Positions 12,007-22,954 are shown, numbered from the stretch's first letter. The stretch is 64,000 nt of DNA from Emiliania huxleyi CCMP1516 (GCF_000372725.1 NW_005198537.1:477572-541571); one strand, 5' to 3'. Numbers and translations are program-made. Notes: generated by a model from the letters alone, not told the origin.

Positions 12007-12876
12007 CCGAGCGTTTTTGATCTCTGGGTCAGTGGGGGGCCGAGCCGCCTCGGGGTGGCGGGCGGGCGGGCGTTTTGAAAAACAGAAAACAGAAAACAGA
12101 GGGGGGCCAGGGCCCCCACTACGATTAGACACACGCACCTGGCTCCTGGGACAAGGGGCGAGAATCGCGCAGCATGCAGTTCAGCGGAGATGGGAGAAGC
12201 TGAGAGGGGGGGGGGGGGGGGGACGTCCCGACACGGCAGCTTGGAGCTGACCCCAGGAGAGAGAACGAGAACAGCGATGGCGCCCCCATATGACCGTAGA
12301 CAGAAATGACGAGCCGACAGCGATGCAGCGGCAGCGAAGGCGGCGAGAAGGGCCCGGACCGCCGGGCGGCAGCAGAGACATCGGCGGACGGGGGAGCACA
12401 CGAGACACGTCGGCATAGGAGCCAGGGGTGTGGGCTGGGCCTGCATCATGAATGGGCCTGATAGCGACGGCGGCGACGTAGGCGAGACGGCGGCGAGGGT
12501 GGCGACGGTCACGATGTTACGACGATGAAGCTGACGAAATGGATGACGCCATCGCGCAACAATGGACATATCCTCGATGTCGTCGTCCTTGCCGGAAGGG
12601 GCAGCGCACGCGCCTCTGAAGATCGAGGCGCGTGGCTCAAAGCCGGCGCTGCGCGGGGTTTCGTGCCCATCCGACATGGTCTACTTTTCCATTTTTTGGA
12701 TGCCGTGGTCGTGGGGGTCACTCACGACCCGCCGACGAGGTACCGTAGGCGGCGCGCAGCGCCGCTCTCGCAGGCTGATTTTGACGGTTCTACATTTTGT
12801 TTTTGTTTTCAGTCTAGGGGGCCCGACCCCCTCAGAGGCGGCGGGCGGGCGCCCACTGACCCAGAAATCAAAAAAA
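12007..12876. mobile_element. possible DNA-transposon-like unit with diverged terminal inverted repeats
   Basis: The left arm (about 12007-12040) and the reverse complement of the right arm (about 12840-12876) share GCCGAG, then a T-run, then TCTGGGTCAGTGGG, and both lead into GC-rich then A-rich sequence. GCCTCG occurs just outside both ends, a possible 6-bp target duplication. No transposase frame is visible, so it would be non-autonomous. The right arm overlaps the frame ending the neighbouring prolyl hydroxylase. Confidence 0.4.
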
Positions 12877-13948
12877 CTCGGCCTAGCCTCGCTCTCCAGC
12901 CTGTCCTCCGCGAGTGCCTCCGCGCCGGTGGCGCGAGCCTGCCGCCTCTCCTCCTCGTCAAAGTACCAGAGAGTCACCGCCAGCCGGTCGGCGTGCGACG
13001 GCAGTACCTACGATTGGCACTCCCAAAGAGGGCGTCACAGAGAGAGCCGGGCTCGCCGCGAGCAGCTGGTCCGGTAGGGTCCGCGGTCAGCCTCGCCTCG
13101 TGCGGGACTCGGTAGTCGGCGAAGAAGAGGACGACTCGGTCCGCAAGGGGCTGCACATCGGCCAGAGGTGGCCGGCCTGGAGGCGCAAAGGGCTCGAACA
13201 GGCGCAGCTCGCCTCCATCTCCCGGCTGCCAGTCGCAATTGAGGTACAGAATCGCGGTGAGGCGGCGACCATTGCATCGGTTGCCGCTCCCTGCGTCGCA
13301 GGAGTTGTCGCAGTGGCGGACGTAGCGCGCGCCCCCGCCCGGATAGCACGCCACCATAGCGTTGGACCTTCCAGTGATGCCCTGCAGCTGTTGGAGCCTC
13401 GGCTTGAGCTGATCAATGAGAGTATCCACGCGGAGAAGGTAGGAGGGCAGCGCGCCCTGCTCGGCCTCTTCGCCGTTAAACCAGCTGACAAGGTCGCCGC
13501 GCACGGCACTGTGCGTGTACGATGTCATGGCGCCGCTCCTTCCGCCCGCGAGCCGCGATGCCTTGAGCCTGCCCGCCTGTCGAAGCGCGCAAACCTCCCT
13601 CTGAAGCGCAGCGCACCTTGACTCGCCGAGCATTCCGTCCACGACACAGTGGTTGCTGTCGTGAAGCTGCCTTGCGATGTCATCGAGCGCCTGGTCAGTG
13701 ATCCACCACCAGTACGAGTCTAGCGGCGCGAGCCTGGCGGCAAATGAGAGCGCCTGCAGGAGAGTGCTCATCCCCGCGAGCGGCGGCGCCAATGGGTCAC
13801 GGCTCGTGAAGACCCACTTGCTGCCCGCCTTCCTCTGCACGAGAGCGAGGCCCACGGCATCGGTTGCAATCGCATCACTGCGCAAGGAATCGGCCGGCGG
13901 GGTCGCTTTCTTTCGGTTGGCCGCGCGCTCCTTCTTCTTGTTGCCCAT
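12681..13948 (-). CDS. EGLN/PHD-type prolyl 4-hydroxylase
   Basis: Exon 1 is 13948-13097 (ATG 13948, MGNKKKERAANRK) and exon 2 is 13007-12681; the 89-nt intron 13008-13096 is GC...AG. Joining restores the family core: RHCDNSCDAG (His-x-Asp), YRVPHEVLPSH (distal His) and ADRLAVTLWYFDEEER, whose Arg binds 2-oxoglutarate. About 392 aa. PHD/EGLN enzymes use Fe(II), O2 and 2-oxoglutarate to hydroxylate proline in regulatory proteins, and act as oxygen sensors in animals. The N-terminus is basic and Lys-rich, so a nuclear or cytosolic location fits. After WYFDEEERRQAR the last about 85 residues run through the right arm of a putative transposable element and look non-homologous, so the real stop could come earlier by further splicing. 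Confidence 0.85.
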
Positions 13949-14169
13949 TTGCCTCAACGGGGGGGCACGCGCGTGATGATTGCGGTTGGCTGATTCGTTA
14001 CAAGTTGCCGGATTTTTCTTCTTTCTCTTTGGCTCGGCGCGCGCGGTGTCGAGACTCGCAACAAAAAGAAATCGAGAATAAGACACCCGGTGGCGCGACG
14101 TCTTACTTACATACAGACTCCACTGTGCGGACTGCGTGGGGCCCAGTCCGAGCCAGACCTGAGCGCTGA

Positions 14170-14345
14170 GGGAGGGTGTAGAGGATGTAGAGTGTAGAGC
14201 GCTGTAGAGTTGTAGAGATGTAGAGCGCTCTGGAGTGCTGTAGAGCTGTAGAGCTCTACATCCGCCGCGGGACGAAGCGCCTGCGTTGTAGGGCGATGTA
14301 GAGCGCGATTTTGCTGTAGAGTTTGTTGTAGAGGCTCTACAGCAA
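14170..14345. repeat. TGTAGAG-type tandem repeat
   Basis: Many degenerate copies of TGTAGAG and GCTGTAGAG, with the inverted form CTCTACA at its end. It lies upstream of the prolyl hydroxylase. Confidence 0.75.
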
Positions 14346-16386
14346 AACCGCCGGGAAGGCAGTGACTCAAAGAGGTCGAGTCGCACTAATGGGGTCACTT
14401 GTAGTGAGCGTCGGGCTGGTGGTTCGACACCGAGTTTGAAAGATCTGTTTCTCTACGTCTCTCTTCACAGGAAAAATCCTGTGAAGAAAAGCGGAGAAAA
14501 AACAGAAATCTTTTCTGCCTCGGCCTTAGCCGTCGGTACTCCGAAAGCGTGCTATCCAAGTAGCACGCAGCCGGGTCCCGAAGGTGTCCCATCCCAGATT
14601 CGTGCCGTCGACAGACCAGATTCGTGTCCCTTGGTCGACTACACCCGCCTTTGTTTGGACGGTAGCCCGACACAATACATTTGTCTGTCTTTTTGGATTT
14701 TTGGCTCGTCTGGGTAAGGGTTTTGTATAAGAAACCTCCTCACCACTGCGAACACTGTCTTGCTCGTAGGAGCCGTTCGTCCTTTGTCCGAGCAAACGCG
14801 CGCCCGATCACCCAGGTGAGCACGTGTGCAGGGTGTCCGAGCGCCATGAACTCCCTGAATTTGCTCGTCACGCTGAGCGCGAACCCCTCGTGTCTCCGAG
14901 CTTACTGGAGCTCTGATGGACAGCCCTGACTATCCCTGACACACAGAGAATCACTCCGACGGCACACAACACCCTATAACTGCGTCATGACCAGCCTCCC
15001 TGCCATGCGTCGCTGGTGCCGCATTCGTCGCAGTGCTCCTTTAGCAGGCGGTGGACTGTCGGCTGCGAGGACGGTCGCATTTGCGCGAGGCGAGGCGAGC
15101 ATTCAGACGCGTTGCATGCGCCATGCCTCGCGCCAGCGCGTGCGGGAGCTCCTGGCTGAGCGTTGAGTCCAGGCGAGTTGCGCTGGGCCACTATCGCTAC
15201 GCCGAGCCGAGCTGACGCGCCGAGGCGCCGGCCAGTCGCAGCCGTGAGGCATGCCACAGCAGCAGCGGCACCTGCCACCCATTGGGCGGGCAGACAGAAG
15301 GCCAGGGCAGCACTGGCAAGTGCAGTCAGTCAGTGTTACACACCTCCTAGCGTGGAGCACGGGCCCACACGCACACACACGCTGCACACGATTGGCTCGG
15401 GAGCAGACACGAGGCACATTGTCACCGGCTGTAGCACCGGGTCCGGACTGCTGGACACACAGCACACAGCTCAGCTCACAGGACAGCTCACAAGGTGGCG
15501 CTATGTAGTGGGGTTCTCATGGGACTGACGCGGGAGAAGAAAGGTGGAGCACAGGGATGGGGACACAGAACTCACGAACTGATATCCCACCCCGCGCCGG
15601 GGGCGGTGGCGCGCGCGAGCGCCGGGGCATTTTGGACCCGCAGTCCGGCAGGCGCCAGGCCGCAGAGCGCAGACCCGCCCGGCAGAGCCTTGAGTCGCAT
15701 CCGCGATCCGCGCCGGCTCTCAGAGAGATCCGGCGCGGCGCTGATCGCGTTCTCCTCGTGGACCCACAACGATCACCGAGTACACGATGAAGGGAGGCCG
15801 GTCACGGAGACCCGGGGAGAACGCGGTTGTCGCAGTGCGGCACGATGCGGTACTCCTGCTGCAGCGCGCGCGCGGTGGTGGTGAAGAGGGCGCGGGCTCT
15901 TGAGCTGCTGGCGTAGTCCATCGCCGGCGCATGCGCCGGCCTTGAGGTGGTTCCGCCAGCAGCTGGCCCAGGGGCTGTGGCCCTGCGCGGTGCGCGCAGG
16001 AAATGCCGAGCGTGCGCCGGGGTCCAGCCGGCCCCGCTCGGGGAGTTGAAGGCGGCCGCCGGTGGTGACAAGGGTCTCCGGAGAGGCCTCAACGCACCAC
16101 GCGAGTGGCGGCCGCCACTCCGACGCGCCGCCGGTGGCGCTGTGCAGAGTGCGCAACACCACCAAAGGTGCGCCCAAGCCACGACATAGCGGGTCAGCAA
16201 GCCCTAAAACGGCGGGAGGGGTAGAGCTATATCGGAAGAGCTAGAGGGCTCAGCCACCCCTCCACCCCTCCACCCTCCACCCCTCCACCCTCCCGGAGCG
16301 GGGAGGATCTTCGTGGCGGGAGGGCTCGAGCAGGGTCGGAAGGGCCCTCCGGAGGGGTCGCAAAAGAAAAAAAACGAAGTCGCGGC
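14346..16386. other. intergenic, no supported gene
   Basis: Short frames only. The best is on the minus strand near 15802-15930 (MDYASSSRARALFTTTARAL), which resembles a small helical protein start but has no convincing continuation. Short CCCCTCCACC repeats occur at 16255-16295. Confidence 0.4.
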
Positions 16387-16531
16387 TTATGTGTGACTTC
16401 CCCCCAAGAGGGCTCGGAGGGCTCGGAGGGCTCTCAGGGCTCCCGGGCTCTTGGTCGGCTCCCCTAGGTCGCGGCAGGGCCGCTCCTCCCTGCCCGCCGC
16501 GGCCTCCGAGTCAGTTTCCTCGGTTCGCGCG

Positions 16532-16644
16532 CGTTCTTGCTGGTCGACTCGGCCTCGAGATGACCAAAATCCACCCGAACTTTGTGAACAGGTCGCTGCT
16601 GCTGCCGCGATACACCACATCAACCAACATGGAGAACCGCATTC
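16532..16644 (+). pseudogene. fragment of an NAD(P)-dependent reductase, cut by the gap
   Basis: Translates to AGRLGLEMTKIHPNFVNRSL, then LLLPRYTTSTNMENRI. This matches the exon-2 start of the reductase at 25331-26488 (AGRLGLEMTTIHPSFVNGPL) with about three quarters identity. It begins near that exon boundary and stops at the gap; the other side of the gap is minisatellite. It is a diverged partial paralogue, or a gene lost in the gap. Confidence 0.7.
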
Positions 16645-16744
16645 NNNNNNNNNNNNNNNNNNNNNNNNNNNNNNNNNNNNNNNNNNNNNNNNNNNNNNNN
16701 NNNNNNNNNNNNNNNNNNNNNNNNNNNNNNNNNNNNNNNNNNNN
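16645..16744. other. assembly gap (100 N)
   Basis: Exactly 100 N between the reductase fragment and the GAGCCCTCC minisatellite. Confidence 0.98.
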
Positions 16745-17434
16745 GGTCGATCCTCTGAGCCCTCCGAGCCCTCCGAGCCCTCTCTCTCGAAGCTCCCCCC
16801 GAGCCCCCCGAGCCCTCCGAGCCCTCCGAGCCCTCGGAGCCCTCCACGAGCCCTCCGAGCCCCCCGACCCCGGCTCGACTCCGACCCCTCCGAGCACTCC
16901 ATCCGAGGGCTTGAAGGGCTCGGAAAGCTCGGAGGGCTCGAGCTTCCGAGCCCTCCAAACCCCTCCTAACCCTACTGGAGCCCTCCAGCCCTCCAAGCCC
17001 TCCGAGCCCTCCGTGCTCCGAGCCCTCCGAGCCCTCCGAGCCCCCCGAGCCCGGTTCGGCGGCTCGCCCCTCCGAGCCCTCCGGGCACTCCATCCCTTGT
17101 GAGCCCTCCCGAGCCCTCACGAGCCCACCAGCGCCACCCTCGTGCCTCTCTGCCCTCCGAGCCCTCCGAGACCCCTCCGAGCTCTCCACCCCTCCCAAGC
17201 CCTCACGAGCCCTCCCACGCCTCGCTTTTGGCCAGCCCTCCAAGCCCCCACCCCGCAGTCGTGCCTCGAGCTGGGGGCGGCGCTGCCGAGGGCCTTTAGC
17301 CCGGGGCGGGCCGCCCCGAGCACTCCGAGGCTGGGGTGCCAGCCACCGCATCAGGATGATGTACGAAATTGGGTTTGTTTTTTCTGATGTTGTTTATCTT
17401 AGGCAAAGAACAGTCATACACATACTCGGATTGA

Positions 17435-17477
17435 AAGAAAGAAAACATCAACGCAAAGGAGGGATGGGAGGACGGAT
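17435..17477. repeat. dispersed purine-rich motif
   Basis: GAAAGAAAGAAAAC, about ten variable bases, then AAGGAGGGATGGGAGGACGG. Related copies lie at 46738 and 46849 and, in reverse, at about 60425-60478. Confidence 0.7.
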
Positions 17478-17537
17478 TGGACACCAACGCGGCAACGGCC
17501 AAAGGGTGTTTTTTGCCACGGCCAGCTACCTCGCCAG

Positions 17538-17710
17538 GGTTCCAACTTTTTGCGGGGTATGGTATGGTACGCTCACGGCCCAAAGGGTGAGGGGGTATGG
17601 TCCTGACCGCCCATCCCCGTTCTCCGGGAGGCTGGCTCTGTCAGTAGGCGGGGGGGATGGTCTCGAGGTGGGTTCGCTACCATACCATACCCCGCAAAAA
17701 GTCCGAACCC
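17538..17710. mobile_element. short inverted-repeat element (MITE-like or hairpin)
   Basis: Arms 17538-17570 and 17678-17710 are near-perfect reverse complements over about 32 bp (core ACTTTTTGCGGGGTATGG). The 107-bp centre is not repeated. No clear target duplication. It lies about 175 bp upstream of the WW-protein ATG, so it could sit in that promoter or leader. Confidence 0.6.
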
Positions 17711-17885
17711 AAGGGTGCGTTCAGAGTGTCGTTCAGCTCGGGTCGGTTTTGACATTGCTAGCCTCTGGGTCCATTCTCCACACGTTCGTATGCCGATCCT
17801 CCCTTTCGTCTGGCTCGGCGCTGGTGCGGTCGTGAGGCCAGCTTTGCGGAGTCACACGGACACGCCGCTGAGGAGCTCCGTTACA

Positions 17886-18715
17886 ATGAAGCCCATCTGG
17901 TACGGTGGTGACGACTATGGCTCGGCAGAGGCCACCGGTCACGGCGCCCGTCAGAGTGACGCGGCCCAGAGCGGCCCTCAGGTCGTCTGGACGTTGAGCG
18001 GCTACGCTGGCGTGCGGGGCTTCTTCGAAGTGGCAGACTTTGGCCGAGCATCAGGTGGCAGGGAGCGTCTCTTGGACTGGCTCGAGCACGACTACAAGAT
18101 CGATCAGCAGGTGCAGAGGCTCGCGGCAGATGCGGCTGCGATGGGCGAGTCTGCGAGCAGCGTCTACCACCAGGACTACCGACACCTGCCGTACAAGCTC
18201 CGCAACGGCGAGATGCAGGTGCTCAGCCGCTGGAACATGGCGCAGCAAAAGCTGACGGTGTCGCGCGTGCAGTGCGCCGTGCGCGTGGCGGCAAGCGGCG
18301 CGGCGACGCTCACGTCTTGTGGCAAGGGCCCGACGCTCTGGCGCGCGTGGGGCGGGCCGTGGAACGCCCTCCACAGGGAGGAGAGGCGCGCGCCGCTAGG
18401 CGCAGAATATAGCAGGCGCTCGAGCGTCGCTGGATATCCCCGCGCTTCGCCCGTAGGCGCGTGCTCTCCGACGGCGACCAGCTCAGCCTCGATTGGCAGG
18501 AGCCGGAGGCGGCCATCTTCACCTGCCAGGTGGAGGGCGCGGCGCAGCAGCCGTATGAGGGGCACGCGTGGCAGCAGGGGCAGCATGCGCAGCGGGGAGC
18601 GGCGTTTGGGCTGCCGGAGGGCTGGGTTGCAGACGTTGATCAGGCGTCGGGCGACACATACTACTACAACGAGTACACGGGATTGTCTCAGTGGGAGCCG
18701 CCGCGGTACCGGTAG
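17886..18715 (+). CDS. WW-domain protein with FHA-like N-terminal region
   Basis: Exon 1 is 17886-18385, exon 2 is 18457-18715, and the 71-nt intron 18386-18456 is GC...AG; the join reads HREERRVLSDGDQLSLDW. About 252 aa. ATG 17886 has A at -3; an upstream in-frame ATG at 17790 is the alternative. The C-terminus is a clear WW domain (LPEGWVADVDQASGDTYYYN, then GLSQWEPP) with both Trp residues, which binds Pro-rich peptides. The middle (LTVSRVQCAVRV ... CGKGPTLW ... LSDGDQLSLD) has the spacing of an FHA phosphothreonine-binding domain, but that call is tentative. It is probably an adaptor protein. Intron start and exon 2 both begin GCGCG. Confidence 0.72.
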
Positions 18716-19061
18716 CCGCTATAGCAGCATCCGAAGGCGGCGGCGCGCTCTATTTTTCTCTTCGTTCAAGCGCCAAATCAAGTTGCGGACCACACAGACT
18801 AGCACACAGGCGACAGGGTGGGTCAGGGAGACCAAATCCAAAATGGTCGGCGGCGGCGGCGGCGGCGGCCCCCTGGCGGGCGGCGGCGGCGGCGGCCGCC
18901 GCCCCGTTGCTCCGCTCCACCCTGGAGGGTGCTCGCTCTCTCTTCCTGCCGCGTTCCTCCTCGGGACCTCCCCTCTCCGCGTCTACGTGTCCGGCGGTCC
19001 GTATTTCTCGAAATTGAAGTCCCCGCTCAAACACAGTGCTCGCTCCCAAACCGTCACAAAA
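18716..19061. promoter_or_regulatory. alpha-tubulin upstream region, GGC runs
   Basis: Contains two (GGC)n clusters at about 18848-18900. It must hold the tubulin promoter and 5' UTR, but I see no TATA box or other clear element. Confidence 0.4.
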
Positions 19062-20745
19062 ATGGTGGGTCGCCCCTCCCGCCGCGCGCGCCCCGGCGCC
19101 CCAAATCGCGCTCCGCACGCGCCCCTGACGACCTCCCTCCTCCCCGTGTCCGCAGCGCGAGTGCATCACTCTCCACCTCGGCCAGGCCGGCATCCAGACC
19201 GGCAACGCGTGCTGGGAGCTCTTCTGCCTCGAGCACGGCATCCAGCCCGATGGCCAGATGCCCTCCGACAAGACGATCGGCGGCGGCGATGACGCCTTCA
19301 ACACCTTCTTCTCCGAGACCGGCTCCGGCAAGCACGTGCCCCGCACGGTCTTCATCGACCTCGAGCCGACCGTCATCGGCGCGTCCCCCTCCTCTCTCCT
19401 CTCCCTCCCCTGCGAGCGCCCTGCAATGCGCGCGTGATGCGCGCGCGGCTTGAGCTCACAAGCCCCACCGCCTCCTCTGCCCCTACAGACGAGGTCCGCA
19501 CGGGCACGTACCGCCAGCTCTACCACCCCGAGCAGCTCATCTCGGGCAAGGAGGACGCCGCCAACAACTACGCGCGCGGCCACTACACCGTTGGCAAGGA
19601 GATCGTCGACCTCGTCCTCGACCGCATCCGCAAGCTCGCCGACAACTGCACCGGCCTGCAGGGCTTCTTCGCCTTCAACGCCATCGGCGGCGGCACCGGC
19701 TCCGGCCTGGGCGCCCTCCTCCTCGAGCGGCTCTCGGTCGACTACGGCCGCAAGTCCAAGGTCTCCTTCACCATCTACCCGGCGCCCCAGGTCTCGACCG
19801 CCGTCGTCGAGCCGTACAACTGCGTCCTCTCGACGCACACGCTGCTCGAGCATACGGACGTCACCTTCATGGTCGACAACGAGGCGCTGTACGACATCTG
19901 CCGCCGCAACCTCGACATCGAGCGGCCGACGTACACCAACCTCAACCGGCTCACCGCCCAGATCATCTCGTCGATGACCGCCTCGCTCCGCTTCGACGGC
20001 GCGCTCAACGTCGATCTCACCGAGTTCCAGACGAACCTGGTCCCGTACCCGCGCATCCACCTGGCGGTCGCCTCGTTCGCGCCAATCATCTCGGCCGAGA
20101 AGGCGTACCACGAGCAGCTCTCCGTCGGCGAGATCACCAACGCCGTCTTCGAGCCCGCCTCGATGCTCTGCAAGGTCGACCCGCGCCACGGCAAGTACAT
20201 GGCCTGCTGCCTCATGTACCGCGGCGACGTGGTGCCCAAGGACGTCAACTCGGCGGTCGCCACCATCAAGACGAAGCGCACGATCCAGTTCGTCGACTGG
20301 TGCCCGACCGGCTTCAAGTGCGGCAGTGAGTTGCCGCCCCCCGCCTCCAACCCAGCGCGCGCATCCCCCTGCCCACCGAGCCGTTTATCCCTCCCCTTCC
20401 TAGCCGGAGCCGCTCTCACGTGCCCTCCCCCCCCCCCCACCCCTTCCTTCCCGAGCAGTCAACTCCCAGCCGCCCACGGTCGTGCCGGGCGGCGACCTCG
20501 CCAAGGTGATGCGCGCCGTCACGATGATGTCCAACACGACCTGCATCGCCGAGATCTACTCGCGCATCGACCACAAGTTCGACCTCATGTACGCCAAGCG
20601 CGCCTTCGTGCACTGGTACGTCGGCGAGGGCATGGAGGAGGGCGAGTTCTCCGAGGCGCGCGAGGACATGGCCGCCCTCGAGAAGGACTACGAGGAGGTC
20701 GGCGCCGACTCGGCCGAGGGCGACGGCGAGGAGGAGGAGTACTAG
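19062..20745 (+). CDS. TUBA: alpha-tubulin
   Basis: Four exons: 19062-19064 (the ATG alone), 19156-19378, 19489-20325, 20459-20745. Introns 1 and 3 are GT...AG and intron 2 (19379-19488) is GC...AG. The product is 449 aa, the normal length. It starts [18 protein letters not shown] and carries the GTP-loop GGGTGSG, the [12 protein letters not shown] loop with the acetylatable Lys, and the acidic C-terminus ending GEEEEY (detyrosination-competent). It forms the alpha/beta heterodimer of microtubules and flagella. Family-diagnostic blocks such as [15 protein letters not shown] and [10 protein letters not shown] leave no doubt. Some core positions are unusual ([11 protein letters not shown] instead of the common GFLIFHSFGGG). 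An intron directly after the start codon is notable. Confidence 0.97.
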
Positions 20746-20840
20746 AGCTGTTCCTCCTCCTCCGCCGCGCTCGGGCGCGCGATAGCCGCAGCAGGAGGGC
20801 GCGCGCCCCGAGGCGGCCTAGGCGCGTTAGGTTTGGCACT

Positions 20841-21747
20841 GGTTGGGTAGTAGTCTAAGTTCTGAGCCTCGAGGCTGGACGGGTCTAAGTGTGGCTAGCC
20901 ACGCTGGAGTGCTTGCGCGGTCTAAGATCAGCGGGAGCCTCTTACATCGGCTAAGTCGGCCGTGGCACGGCCTGGGGCCAGGAGGCTCCCACCGTGATCA
21001 ACGATACGGCGCAGCCCCCAAATTTTCTTCGCCTGCGGAGGGCGATGGATCCTCTTCATGCTTAGCAATCGCCGCCTCAGCATCCTCCTCTTCCGATTTT
21101 CGTTGCTGCTCCTTCATTCTTGAGCGACGTCTAGCCAAACAGTTCTCACATGACACGAAGCTCCTCAAGCTTAATCAAACGCGTGACGGTGAAGCCTGTG
21201 TGTGCTGGTCCTCTTTGAACGATCCGCGCGTGAGGTAGCATAGGGCCTTGTTGGCAGCAGCCAGCTTGTTGCGCTGCTTCGTTGCGATGAGCTGATTGGG
21301 ATCGCAGAAGTGCATGCCAAGCACCGCCACGATCTTGAAGCAGAACACATCGCAACCGCATCGTCCGCACTGCCATCGGCATGCCGCGCCCGCCGCTTCG
21401 CCGCAGCCGCCTTAAGGCACGCATAGCGGCAGCACATGGTGGGGGGGGTACTTGAGCAGGCGTTGCGCGCCGCAAGTAGCGCACTGGCCCTGGGAGAAGG
21501 CGATATGGCGTCGTGCGCGGCATACGCGGCATACGTTGGTGGGACGCGTCCAGGTATTTCGGGTAAACCTGGAGGCTTTTCAGGTATACCCGGGTTTTGC
21601 CCGGAGTTGGCCTTATGTCGTCTAAGTTCATGGCCCCCGACCATACAGCGTCTAAGTCCGAGCCCGGCTCCGTGTGGGGGCTAAGTTGAGCGCTCGCTCG
21701 CTGCAGAGGCTAAGTGTAGAGCGACCCTCTAGCCCTACTACCCAACC
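20841..21747. mobile_element. repeat unit with CTAAGT motifs and a decayed Cys-rich coding remnant
   Basis: GGTTGGGTAGTAG at 20841-20853 recurs inverted at 21735-21747. Inside, (G)TCTAAGT/GGCTAAGT motifs cluster at both ends (about 20854-20956 and 21615-21715). On the minus strand between about 21480 and 21020 there is coding-like sequence with three CxxC pairs (QCATCGAQ, CGRCGCDVFCFK, SCENCLARRRSRMKEQQRK), broken by in-frame stops. It is probably a decayed non-LTR or DNA element gene or a host pseudogene; I recognise no family. It begins about 95 bp after the tubulin stop. Confidence 0.4.
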
Positions 21748-22606
21748 AAATTGGTTTGGCGCTTGAGAGTGACCAGTGACGGGGTCACGAAGCGTCGCAA
21801 TACACATGCAAAGGCACGGCAGAGACGGCGAGTCGTGTCTCTCACAGGAGAGATAGCGCAAGTAGGAGTGCGTTTCGGGTATTTCTCTCTGCGGTTGACA
21901 AGTTGCAAAAAAAGTCTCAGGCTCTCTGCGCTCTCACCTGGATAAGCGGCTTCCTAAAACTACCAAAAACCGCGCTCGCTCACGGCCAATCCGCAATCGG
22001 CCAATATGCAATAAAAAAACTAAAAACTGACGTGAGTACAGAGTAGTGACGACAGCACCCGGGTTGTTGCACGAGTATATGGGCCACGATGTCTCAAATA
22101 TGAGGGGTTTTGACTCCTACCGGCTCCTGACGCTATCCCTGGCAGCTCTAATGGCCAGGGTCAGTAGTGTTGTGATAGATGGTGCCCATACTAGCGCAGG
22201 AGCTGCCACACTCGCCCGGACCGTCCCCTTCTGGGGCCGGTTCCGCAGCCCGCGAGAGCCGACAGCGGGGCCGTGCCGCAGGTGCCTACTGCCGAGTGCC
22301 ACAAACACTGCGCCGTCCCGCCATCACCTACAGGCTGTCTTGTGGGATAGTTGGGATGTCCAAACGCCACCATCTTGGCTCTTGCGACCTCAAACCCGCG
22401 AGCTGTATGGGTGGTCCTGACGTCGACAGACGCCCGATGACCACGGTGAAGCTGAGCCGGAACGAGTCGACAAGTCTCGTCTGAGCCCGTGGCGGTCGCC
22501 GGCTGAGTCGCCGTGCACGGGCCGGTACCTCAGGCGTCACCTCCGCAGCCTCAGGTCTCACACTCCATCACCTCCGACGGGACGCCTTCGGTGTCACGCT
22601 CGGCGG
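21748..22606. other. intergenic
   Basis: No supported gene. An AT-richer patch lies at about 21990-22040. Confidence 0.4.
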
Positions 22607-22755
22607 CGAGTTTGTGGCAGCCCCACAGCGAGCGCGGCATCGAGCCTACTCGGTCTGGTCGGTCGGCCGCACTCCCTGGGTGCCAGGGAGTGCGGCCGAC
22701 ACGCGAGCGGTACTTCCTGGCGGCGCGCGCCGGCTGTGGGGCTGCCACAAACTCG
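22607..22755. repeat. nested palindrome (fold-back hairpin)
   Basis: Outer arms 22607-22628 and 22734-22755 (CGAGTTTGTGGCAGCCCC...) are perfect 22-bp inverted repeats. An inner perfect 18-bp stem, 22662-22679 with 22683-22700, has a 3-nt loop. The RNA would form a long hairpin; as DNA it looks like a fold-back element. Confidence 0.85.
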
Positions 22756-22774
22756 AGACACGCTTTTTTTGGAC

Positions 22775-22855
22775 ATTTTCAGTGTATGTAGCTCTTACGA
22801 ACATACCCGTAGGTGAACTGCTGACGGGGTTTGCGATGAGGAGCGATCCGAACGT
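22775..22855. repeat. dispersed repeat shared with 46575-46660
   Basis: CAGTGTATGTAGCTCTTACG, then GGGTTTGCGATGAGGAGCGA, matches 46575-46660 in the same orientation with few differences. Confidence 0.8.
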
Positions 22856-22954
22856 GGTATTCGGGTGATTAGATCACTACCGCCGAAGCGCAAGCGCTTG
22901 GAGCAAGGGAACTGCCACGTATGGGTCCCAGACTAGCACCCCACCTCGCGGGCC

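Larger units (their letters stand above)
16387..17245. repeat. GAGCCCTCC minisatellite on both sides of a gap
   Basis: Dozens of 9-bp GAGCCCTCC units (reverse GGAGGGCTC left of the gap) with variants. Open frames through it are repeat artefacts. Confidence 0.9.

Noticed and set aside
11922-12677. Minus-strand 251-codon open frame
   Set aside because: Lies inside the putative inverted-repeat element, has no motif and an unlike composition; long open frames are common here because of high GC.
16387-17245. Long Ser/Pro- or Gly-rich frames through the GAGCCCTCC repeat
   Set aside because: The 9-bp repeat keeps all frames open; there is no non-repeat coding signal apart from the reductase fragment.
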